Below, piece after piece: positions 17,939 to 24,747 of a DNA stretch of 64,000 bases; position 1 is the first letter of the stretch, and each line of letters begins with the position of its first letter. A program made the translations under genes and the position numbers. The stretch spans positions 124,001-188,000 of the forward strand of contig NZ_JBPYCR010000001.1 of assembly GCF_051846915.1 (NCBI RefSeq), in the 5' to 3' direction. The notes below the pieces were generated by a model. The model was given only the letters and a program-made list of their open reading frames with translations, had not been told where the DNA came from and did no database searches. This DNA comes from JBPYCR01 sp051846915 (lineage in GTDB: Bacteria; Bacillota; Bacilli; Bacillales; Amphibacillaceae).

Positions 17939-18838
17939 TTATCCTACCCGGAATCTCCATGCTGCTGAGCCTGACAAAGGCTTGGTTAAGTGTGCCCTAC
18001 AGTTTGCGAACTCTTCTCCAATCAATCCGATTCGATTGAGGTATGTTCGCATGGCAAATTTTTCATTTTCAACTTGGGGTTTTTTCGATGAAGCGCTTTT
18101 CTGTGTTAATGCTTGATTGTTGATTGCTAGGGATAAAACTATGAAGCTTCTTATTTTCCCTGCGTGAAGGACACTGTTAAAGCCTCGTAACTCAACCGTT
18201 CGGTTTCTTCTAAAAAAGCTGTGTAGGTTTAAAAAATGGTATCGGCTATTATGGTAGTGTCTACTTCTGCTTTCGCCATAGCCTTCATACCAAATGTCCT
18301 CAATTTCTCGCATCGTCTTTGGCTTTTTCCGATTCATCTTTTCTACTAAAATGTCATCCATCCGTTTGCAATAACGCATTCTCTCATTCTTGATTTCTAG
18401 TGCCTTGTAAAACAAATCGTTCCTACTTGCGATGATGTTTACAAAGTTTCGTATGCTTCTTGGTGTATGTGGGCTCCCATCTAAGTGAATGTGAATTCCA
18501 CAAGATGAATTGGTAAAGGCTCCCGCTTTCCGTATCCTTCGAACAAGCTCCTGTAAAGTATCAATGTCTTTTCGGTAGGTTAGAATTGGGCTTACAATTT
18601 CAACACTGTAATCTCTGTTTGCGTTAACCCTTCTGCCACTTCGACTAACTTGTGTTCGAATACTTCCGTCATAAGTGAATTCCCAAATGCGTCCGTCTGG
18701 AGCTTTTACTTTCTTTACATCGTAGTATGTTCCACCTTCGATGTATTCCCCCTTAAGAAACTTTGCTGCTACCTTCGCTGCTTTTTCTCTTGTGATTCCT
18801 GTGAATTCAATTTCAATTCCAAACTTTGCGTTTAACAT
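17939..18838 (-). CDS. Putative amidoligase (COOH-NH2 ligase) with C-terminal tag
   Basis: 299 residues. Amidoligase-family landmarks: FGIEIEFTG (6-14), a DGS motif (57-59), VEIVSPI (79-85), GIHIHLD (114-120) and TVELRGFNS (214-222). These supply the Glu, His and Arg ligands of the glutamine-synthetase-like active site. Such enzymes join an amine to a carboxylate using ATP. Residues 255-295 form a separate tail (QVENEK, IGEEF, LSGSAAW) that also ends the protein encoded two genes upstream. The leader contains an 11-bp inverted repeat. The substrate, possibly a tagged neighbour or a cell-wall peptide, is unknown. Confidence 0.82.
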   Translation of the reverse strand: MLNAKFGIEIEFTGITREKAAKVAAKFLKGEYIEGGTYYDVKKVKAPDGRIWEFTYDGSIRTQVSRSGRRVNANRDYSVEIVSPILTYRKDIDTLQELVRRIRKAGAFTNSSCGIHIHLDGSPHTPRSIRNFVNIIASRNDLFYKALEIKNERMRYCKRMDDILVEKMNRKKPKTMREIEDIWYEGYGESRSRHYHNSRYHFLNLHSFFRRNRTVELRGFNSVLHAGKIRSFIVLSLAINNQALTQKSASSKKPQVENEKFAMRTYLNRIGLIGEEFANCRAHLTKPLSGSAAWRFRVG

Positions 18839-18849
18839 TTTATCATCCT

Positions 18850-18917
18850 CTTTTAGAGTGTATGTGTGTTTTCGTTACATACATATATCACTCTAAAAGC
18901 CTTATATAGCAAGTGTT
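18850..18917 (-). repeat. Leader element copy A before the amidoligase, with 11-bp hairpin
   Basis: A 24-nt sequence (18876-18899), then 10 variable bases, then CAAGTGTT (plus-strand sense), is repeated with identical spacing before the gene at 19166-19816. In this copy CTTTTAGAGTG at 18850-18860 is a perfect inverted repeat of 18889-18899, placing a hairpin right against the GAGG ribosome binding site. It may be a promoter, an operator or a translational control element. Confidence 0.7.
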
Positions 18918-18941
18918 ATCTACACTTTTTTGAATGTATTT

Positions 18942-19169
18942 TTATTGTTCGATGATTAGACACTTATCAACTCCAAATACAATTCCGAGTGAACTTCCTT
19001 TATCCCATTTTATGTGTATTGTTCCTATATCATCGACATAAGAAACAGTTCCTTCATCACCTGAGATAAGATTTGAATATGGATCATCCATTTCAATCAA
19101 GCATACTCTTGTTCCAGGCTGATATTGCTTTTTTAACTTGGTCAGCGATTCTTTTGTTATGTTGTTCAT
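18942..19169 (-). CDS. DUF4314 protein
   Basis: 75 residues. The pattern YQPGTRVCLIEMDDPYS, then GDEGTVSYVDDIGTIHIKWDKGSSL and a closing GVD is the DUF4314 signature, a small SH3-like beta barrel common in Firmicute phages. Its start overlaps the stop of the preceding gene by 4 bp. Function unknown. Repeated association with amidoligase and cyclotransferase genes in phage terminase regions suggests a partner role. Confidence 0.82.
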   Translation of the reverse strand: MNNITKESLTKLKKQYQPGTRVCLIEMDDPYSNLISGDEGTVSYVDDIGTIHIKWDKGSSLGIVFGVDKCLIIEQ

Positions 19170-19816
19170 GAAGCCTCCTCCATCTTTTTTGCTCTTTTAA
19201 ATGAAGAATCACCTGACAACTTTGACATCAGAAGCTTTCTATCAGATTTATATTCATTACCGATAAAATTCAGTTTTAACAAGAAGCATCGAAATGCATA
19301 TTTTTCATTTTCGACTTGTTTTTCAACTGCTGTTACTCGTTTTTGCTTTAGAGCTGTTTCACATAGTGCGACAATGAATTTTGTGTATGTTTCTAGTTCA
19401 TCAGATGTTAATTCTCTTTCAAACCAAGGAAAGCTTATACGATCGTCTTCTAGTTCAATTTTAGTTGTTTTAATAGCTAGTGCTCGCTTAATTAATGTAC
19501 GTTTACTTTGAATCAGTTTTTTTAAATTTTCGATTGTTTGTTCATCAAAGGCTTCCCGCGGGTATTCGATAGAAAGGATATAAGTTTCTAGTTTCTCATC
19601 CTGCGGTGCTTCAAAGCTATGTTCACTTTTCAACGTTTGGATTAACTCGTCATTAGGTGGTCCTTCCAATGTGCCAAACCTATCAACTACATAATCTCCA
19701 ATCTGATATGCAAAGCTTGGTGTTCCTTTGTAATCAAAAGGAATATTCAAATGTTCGCTTATTGCTTCCACTAACTTTTTCCGTTCTTTTCCCTTCACAT
19801 TAAATTTTACAATCAT
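19166..19816 (-). CDS. Phage hypothetical protein sharing a C-terminal tag with the amidoligase
   Basis: 216 residues. Proteins of this kind in Firmicute phages are sometimes labelled virulence-related without experimental support. Residues 1-160 contain no motif I can name. Residues 167-207 (QVENEKYAFR, then IGNEY, then LSGDSSFK) match the C-terminal tail of the amidoligase position by position. The ribosome binding site AAAGGTG is complementary to 19862-19868 in its own leader, so it could be masked by a hairpin. Overlaps DUF4314 by 4 bp. It could be the protein substrate or scaffold of the amidoligase; that is inference. Confidence 0.75.
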   Translation of the reverse strand: MIVKFNVKGKERKKLVEAISEHLNIPFDYKGTPSFAYQIGDYVVDRFGTLEGPPNDELIQTLKSEHSFEAPQDEKLETYILSIEYPREAFDEQTIENLKKLIQSKRTLIKRALAIKTTKIELEDDRISFPWFERELTSDELETYTKFIVALCETALKQKRVTAVEKQVENEKYAFRCFLLKLNFIGNEYKSDRKLLMSKLSGDSSFKRAKKMEEAS

Positions 19817-19825
19817 TTTTCATTC

Positions 19826-19883
19826 CACCTTTCAATTTTGGTACATACATATATCACTCTAAAAGGTGTTTATATCAAGTGTT
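19826..19883 (-). repeat. Leader element copy B before the tagged hypothetical gene
   Basis: The 24-nt core at 19842-19865 is identical to 18876-18899, and CAAGTGTT follows after the same 10-bp gap (19876-19883). Here CACCTTT at 19826-19832 pairs with 19862-19868, so the minus-strand ribosome binding site AAAGGTG lies in the stem. Only the two genes whose products share the C-terminal tag carry this element. Confidence 0.7.
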
Positions 19884-19904
19884 TTGAACAGTTTACAATA
19901 AATT

Positions 19905-21143
19905 TTAAGCACTCTTACTCACTTCAAGTTCGCTATAAGCAATCTTTTTATTATTTCGAATCACATACACATCTTCATCTGTTCCAACTTGTTCAATGTA
20001 TCTTTTTGCAATCACATCACAAAACTTTTCATCCAATTCAATCATGTAACATATTCGGTCAGTTTGTTCCGATGCGATTAATGTCGAACCAGAACCACCA
20101 AACGGGTCTAGTAGAATACTGTTTGTTAAACTTGAATTCATTATTGGATAAGCAATTAAGGCAATTGGTTTCATCGTTGGATGGTCGGCATTTCGTTTTG
20201 GTTTATCAAACTCCCAAATAGTCGATTGTTTTCTATCCGAATACCAAAGATGTCTACCTTTCTTTTTCCATCCAAATAATATCGGCTCATGTTTCCACTG
20301 ATAAGGTGAGCGACCAAGTACAAGCGATTGTTTCTTCCATATACAAGTTCCAGATAAATAAAAACCAGCTTTCTCAAATGCTCTGCGGAAGTTAAGCCCT
20401 TCTGTATCCGCATGAAACACATAAATGCTACCATCTTTCGCAAGTGCATCTTCCGTGTTCGTAAAAGCATCCAATAAAAACTGGTAAAATGTATCGTTAT
20501 TCATATTGTCATTTTTAATTTTTCCCGCACTACCTTCATAATCAACATTATAAGGTGGATCAGTGACAACCAAGTTCGCCTTTTTATCCTCCATTAACTT
20601 ATCAAAGGTTTCTTTTTTCGTACTATCCCCACATACAAGTCGGTGTCTACCTAAAAGCCACACATCACCTTGCATCGTTATTGGTGGGTTTTGAAGTTCT
20701 TCATCGACATCAAAGTCATCATCTTCTACTCCATCTCGAAGTGTATCTTTAAACAAATCGTCAATTTCAGCAGCATCAAAACCTGTCAGTGAAACATCAA
20801 AGTCAGCAGCATCTAAGTCTGTCATAAGTACTGCTAGTTTTTCCTTATCCCAATCACCACTAATTTTGTTCAGAGCAACATTCAGTGCTTTTTCTTTTTC
20901 TTCGTTTAATTCAACTACAACACATTCGACTTCAGTTCTTCCCATGCCTGCCAAAACTTTTAATCGTTGATGCCCACCAACTACTCTTCCAGTTGTCTTG
21001 TTCCAAATGACGGGATCAACATATCCAAACTCTTCAAGTGACCGTTTAATTTTTTCATATTCACTATCGCCAGGTTGTAAATCTTTTCGTGGGTTATAAT
21101 CGGCAGGAATTAATTGTTCAACTTTAATTTTTTCTACAATCAT
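19905..21143 (-). CDS. ParB-like domain / DNA (N4/N6) methyltransferase fusion
   Basis: About 412 residues from the second ATG, which has GAGGTG at correct spacing. Residues 1-100 are a ParB/sulfiredoxin-like domain (IPADYNPRK, VVGGHQRLKVL). The C-terminal half is a beta-class amino-methyltransferase: VTDPPYNVDY (motif IV) comes before LDPFGGSGSTLIA (motif I), with a WEF-KPKRN target region between. It probably methylates adenine or N4-cytosine in phage DNA to evade host restriction. Such fusions are common beside terminase genes in Firmicute prophages. Confidence 0.9.
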   Translation of the reverse strand: MIVEKIKVEQLIPADYNPRKDLQPGDSEYEKIKRSLEEFGYVDPVIWNKTTGRVVGGHQRLKVLAGMGRTEVECVVVELNEEKEKALNVALNKISGDWDKEKLAVLMTDLDAADFDVSLTGFDAAEIDDLFKDTLRDGVEDDDFDVDEELQNPPITMQGDVWLLGRHRLVCGDSTKKETFDKLMEDKKANLVVTDPPYNVDYEGSAGKIKNDNMNNDTFYQFLLDAFTNTEDALAKDGSIYVFHADTEGLNFRRAFEKAGFYLSGTCIWKKQSLVLGRSPYQWKHEPILFGWKKKGRHLWYSDRKQSTIWEFDKPKRNADHPTMKPIALIAYPIMNSSLTNSILLDPFGGSGSTLIASEQTDRICYMIELDEKFCDVIAKRYIEQVGTDEDVYVIRNNKKIAYSELEVSKSA

Positions 21144-21205
21144 ATATACACACCTCATCTATCTATAAATCGTTACAGGAGTACTCGCCCGCTACGATTA
21201 ATTTT

Positions 21206-21757
21206 TTATTTGCCTTTACGCATCGTTAATAAGCGCTCCATCATATCATCTTGTGGATTCGCACCAATGAATTCTGTTGCACTGTTTTCTCTTATAATTT
21301 GATAAATTTCAAGCCAGAGTCGATTGGTTTGTGTCATAAAGTTTTGACTCATAGCAACATACGGGCTTTGCATAGCATTTCCTGTGGTTGGATGTTTTGC
21401 TAAAAAGCCAAACTCTGTCACAGCTGCCTCGCACTGCATCCATCTTGCTGCACTCATTGCATACCTTTCTAAAAGTTGCGGCATGATTAAATGAGCACAG
21501 TCCCTTTCATTTAACCAATTCCACGTTTCTTCATAAATTTCTGCCGCTTCAAGAGTTGAACCGTCCTTTTCAGTGGCAGATAGCATCTCCCTTGGCGGTG
21601 GCATTTCTTGTCCTTGAAGGTCTGGCGCATGTGTAAATTCAAGCACTTCTAATTTTCGTCTACCTGGATTTCCATCTTCTAACTTCTCATATAATGGCTT
21701 TCTTTTTCGTCCAGAACCAACCCGAGCACCGCCTCTATTCGTACCATCCTTGGCCAT
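21206..21757 (-). CDS. Terminase small subunit, P27 family
   Basis: 183 residues beginning MAKDGTNRGGARVGSGRKRKP, the glycine/arginine-rich N-terminus of the P27 small terminase family. A helical core follows (YEETWNWLNERDCAHLIMPQLLERYAM). It recognises the packaging site and delivers DNA to the large subunit. Here it is separated from terL by five inserted genes instead of lying next to it. Confidence 0.9.
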   Translation of the reverse strand: MAKDGTNRGGARVGSGRKRKPLYEKLEDGNPGRRKLEVLEFTHAPDLQGQEMPPPREMLSATEKDGSTLEAAEIYEETWNWLNERDCAHLIMPQLLERYAMSAARWMQCEAAVTEFGFLAKHPTTGNAMQSPYVAMSQNFMTQTNRLWLEIYQIIRENSATEFIGANPQDDMMERLLTMRKGK

Positions 21758-21862
21758 TTCAACACCTCATTTCTTCTCGCCCCCTATATACCCTCTTTGA
21801 AATCGCGACTTTTTGCGTGACGCTCCCCGCCCGTTGTCCACATAATAAGTTGTAGAGATTGA

Positions 21863-22228
21863 TTACCCCCTACCCCTTCGCCAACGATCACCATCTCGTG
21901 CGGTAATCGATGAGTGACAAGGTGTGCAAACAGACATCAGATTGCTTTCGTCATGCGTTCCACCTCTTGACAGCGGTAGGATGTGGTGTACTTCTTGCAC
22001 TGGAGTCAGCTTCCCGTTTCGCTTACATTCCTCGCAGAGCGGGTTCTTTGCAACATAACGATCACGTATCCTTTTCCATGCACGTCCGTATCGCTTGGCG
22101 GTGTTTGGATCACGTTGATACTTTTCATATCTTCTCGCCTCAGCCTTCCGGTGTTCATCACAGAAGCGTTCATGCGTTAACTCAGGACATCCTGGCTGTG
22201 AACAAGGTCGCTTTGGTTTTCTCGGCAT
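21863..22228 (-). CDS. HNH endonuclease
   Basis: About 121 residues from the ATG behind GGAGGTG, beginning MPRKPKRPC. Two zinc-binding Cys pairs frame the HNH core: CEEC, then EVHHILPLSRGGTHDESNL, then CTPCH. An extra Cys-rich knuckle at the N-terminus (CSQPGCPE, CDEH) is also present. HNH proteins next to small terminase are often required for packaging cleavage in HK97-type phages. First gene of the packaging block, directly after the tandem repeats and a terminator. Confidence 0.92.
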   Translation of the reverse strand: MPRKPKRPCSQPGCPELTHERFCDEHRKAEARRYEKYQRDPNTAKRYGRAWKRIRDRYVAKNPLCEECKRNGKLTPVQEVHHILPLSRGGTHDESNLMSVCTPCHSSITARDGDRWRRGRG

Positions 22229-22243
22229 AACTTTCACCTCCAA

Positions 22244-22282
22244 ACAAAAAAGCCCCCGCAGGATTTCTCCCACGAAGGCTCG
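22244..22282 (-). terminator. Terminator-like hairpin in the leader of the packaging block
   Basis: Minus-strand GCCTTCGTGGGA, GAAA loop and TCCTGCGGGGGC form a wobble-rich stem followed by six T. Lying between the putative late promoters and the HNH gene, it could be an antitermination target or limit leaky late transcription in the lysogen. Confidence 0.65.
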
Positions 22283-22292
22283 CAATATTTTG

Positions 22293-22351
22293 TCTATATT
22301 AATACCATAACATGCTCAAAGTCAAAAAGCGTCCGCAATATTACTCACTTG
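22293..22351 (-). promoter_or_regulatory. Tandem 59-bp repeat, promoter-proximal copy (candidate late promoter)
   Basis: Aligned without gaps to 22391-22449, 44 of 59 positions agree by my count. Best conserved are CAAGTGAGTAATAT at one end and TTTGAGC in the middle, with TATAGA 15 bp after TTGAGC. The spacing is short for an unaided sigma-A promoter, which fits activator dependence. Confidence 0.6.
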
Positions 22352-22390
22352 AATATTCAAAAGTCAAATCTATTTCCCTTTGATACTTTT

Positions 22391-22449
22391 TCCATACTAC
22401 CACTATAACCCGCTCAAACGGTAAATGCATCCACGATATTACTCACTTG
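22391..22449 (-). promoter_or_regulatory. Tandem 59-bp repeat, second copy overlapping the end of the regulator gene
   Basis: Begins inside the last codons of the ArpU-like gene; the TGA stop lies within CAAGTGAGTAATAT. Same layout as the other copy: box, TTTGAGC, then TATGGA. The copies start 98 bp apart, nine to ten helical turns, so bound proteins would lie near the same face. Confidence 0.6.
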
Positions 22450-22901
22450 CCATAAAGCAACAACGTTAGCCTTTCCAATGCTCTATTCTTTTTGTTGTAG
22501 GCAGATGACCTCTCAATCTTAAAGTAATCACAAATCGTATGCACAGCTTCGGTTCGTCTTTGGTCTTCCACCATATAAAATTCATACAGAACAAACTGTT
22601 CATCTTCGGTTAACTCATCCCAAGCAGGCTGGAACCAATTCATATATTCAATGGCTTGTCTTAGCCTTTCTTTCAGCACATCAATTTTATCTATGCTATA
22701 AGCAATACGGTTTTCATTTGCTTTTGGATTGTGTACAGACGGCATGCCATCATTCACTGGTGCGCTTGGGGACATCATTCCATCATGAAGGATTGCAATA
22801 TCATCATCGGTATTATCAATAATATGTTTCATGCTATTGTAATCTTTTAGCACGTCAATCGTTGCTGCTCGTTTATCTAGGTAGTGCCATACAATATTCA
22901 T
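22443..22901 (-). CDS. ArpU-like phage late transcriptional regulator
   Basis: 152 residues. The C-terminal third (TEDEQFVLYEFYM, then RTEAVHTICDYFKIERSSAYNKK and a final RALERLTLLLYG) is a sigma-region-4-like HTH of the kind in ArpU/RinA-type regulators. The N-terminus is helical. These proteins turn on packaging, structural and lysis genes. The gene overlaps the helicase gene by 4 bp and sits immediately before the tandem repeats that precede the packaging genes, so those repeats are its likely targets. Confidence 0.75.
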   Translation of the reverse strand: MNIVWHYLDKRAATIDVLKDYNSMKHIIDNTDDDIAILHDGMMSPSAPVNDGMPSVHNPKANENRIAYSIDKIDVLKERLRQAIEYMNWFQPAWDELTEDEQFVLYEFYMVEDQRRTEAVHTICDYFKIERSSAYNKKNRALERLTLLLYGK

Positions 22902-24261
22902 ACAAGAATTCCCCCTTTTAACGTTGCCTTCACCGCATCAATGAGTGCTGACTGCGTATTATTCTTTTTATTTAAAGCATCCATCACACGCTCGTCCATT
23001 GTATCTTTTGTGATTAAATGATGAATAATTACTGTCTCTGTTTGCCCTTGCCTATACAGCCTCGCATTTGTTTGTTGATAAAGTTCTAAGCTCCAAGTGA
23101 GTCCAAACCAAACGAGTGTTGAACCACCTGCCTGTAAATTCAAACCATGTCCTGCGGATGCGGGATGGATTGCAGCAATTTGAATCTTTCCCTCGTTCCA
23201 TTTTTTAATCGAATCACTACTTGTTAAAACTTCTACCTTAAATTGGTTTTGTATTCGGAGCAGGTCGTGTTTAAACCAATAAGCTATTAATACTGGTTTA
23301 CCATTCGCCGCTTCAATGATATCTTCTAGCTTTTCGAGTTTTCTGTCATGTATTTGAGTAACAGAACCGTTATCATCGTAAACTGCACCATTTGCCATTT
23401 GAAGAAGTTTATTTGATAAAGCCGCTGCATTTGAAGCGGTTATGTCCTCCCCTTTTATCGTTGTAATCAAATCACGTTTCATGACATCAAGCGTTTCTTT
23501 TTCTTTCTGATTTAACGAAACAGGCATTTCATTCATGACTAAATCGGGTAGTTTTAAATAGTCCGTCCCTTTCATGCTGATAGTGATATCGCTTATTTTT
23601 TCATATATCGCTTCTTCTGCCCCTGGTTTTGGTTTATATGAAAAAATCATATGTTGATTTCTTTTGTCAGGATCAAAGTACGATTCTCTAAAACGTCCGA
23701 TGAATTTCCCTAATCTTTCACCCATATCAAGTAATCGGTACTCCGCCCATAAGTCCATTAAGCCATTCGATGAAGGTGTTCCTGTTAAACCAACGATTCT
23801 TTTTATATTCGGTCTTACTTTCATCAAACTTTTAAATCGTTTTGATTGATGAGATTTAAAAGAGGATAATTCATCAATAACGACCATATCAAAATTAAAA
23901 TCGATACCACTTCTAGCAATCAACCATTCTACATTTTCGCGGTTAATAATATAAATGTGCGCATCTGAATATAATGCTTCTAATCGTTCTTTCTCTGTTC
24001 CAACAGCAACTGCATAAGTTAATCCTTTCAAGTGACTCCATTTTTCAATTTCTTCTGGCCACGTATTTCTAGCAACTCGAAGCGGTGCGATAACTAAAAC
24101 CCGGTGAACTTCAAATCGCTCTAACACCAATTCGTATATTGCACTTAGAGTTATGATTGTTTTTCCTAACCTAAGCCCATATCCAAAAAGATAGCGGAGA
24201 TAGGATTTTGTTCAATGTAGCTAATTGCATATCTCTGGTAATCGTGTGGTATGAACTTCAT
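22898..24261 (-). pseudogene. SNF2-type DEAD/DEAH helicase, frameshifted in Walker A
   Basis: The intact frame would start at 24261 (MKFIPHDYQRYAI), overlapping the VRR-NUC stop, and run through the SNF2 motifs: DELSSFKSHQSKRFK (motif II region), GLTGTPSSNG (III), and QQTNARLYRQGQTETV (VI). At 24165-24174 the plus strand has CCTAA twice in tandem. Removing one copy restores MGLGKTI, the Walker A loop. As written, the frame meets a TAG right after MGLG, and the remaining 410-residue frame lacks the P-loop Lys. Either a genuine 5-bp duplication has killed it or the sequence has an error. Confidence 0.85.
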
Positions 24262-24548
24262 TCGGCATCACTCCCTATCATTTCATCAATTATTTTTTTA
24301 ATTTGTTGTACATCATCTAATACAAAAACTTGAAATCCTAGCTTTTTTAATAATCTATGCCTTGATAGTTGAATAGGCCTTGGTTTTTCTCCTTTTCTTT
24401 TCACTTCTACAAAACTAACCTTTCCCTTTGGAAGTAGAACAAGTCTATCTGGCATACCGATAAAACTTGGACAAGTCATTTTCAAACATAAGCCTTTTCT
24501 AGCTTTTATTTCATTTACTAATTTTTGTTCGATTAATTTCTCCTTCAT
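24258..24548 (-). CDS. VRR-NUC domain nuclease
   Basis: About 96 residues from the ATG with AAGGTG upstream. It is the stand-alone PD-(D/E)XK VRR-NUC type: GMPDRLVLLPKG supplies the catalytic Asp and FVEVKRKGEKP the E-x-K pair, with a final QVFVLDD strand. Such nucleases cluster with SNF2 helicase and primase genes in Firmicute phages and may resolve branched DNA. Confidence 0.88.
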   Translation of the reverse strand: MKEKLIEQKLVNEIKARKGLCLKMTCPSFIGMPDRLVLLPKGKVSFVEVKRKGEKPRPIQLSRHRLLKKLGFQVFVLDDVQQIKKIIDEMIGSDAE

Positions 24549-24638
24549 AGACATTCACCTTTTGGGAATTTTCGGATTAACCATAAATCCTTTATTCATC
24601 AATGTTTCGGGTGGGTGTTTAGCAATTTATTTTAATTT

Positions 24639-24740
24639 AGTGTAAGTCTTTGATAGTCCTTTATATAACTTATTTATATATACTATTTTAAAAAATTCAT
24701 ATATAAAAAGTTATAATATAGACCTTATTAGACCTACACT
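24639..24740. repeat. AT-rich nested inverted repeat downstream of the primase gene (possible replication origin)
   Basis: Outer arms AGTGTAAGTCT (24639-24649) and AGACCTACACT (24730-24740) are complementary except for one G-U. Inner arms around TTATATAACTT and AAGTTATAATA continue the fold, and the centre is almost pure A/T. No gene occupies 24549-24747. A phage origin or a structured transcript are the main options. Confidence 0.5.
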
Positions 24741-24747
24741 TTTTAGT

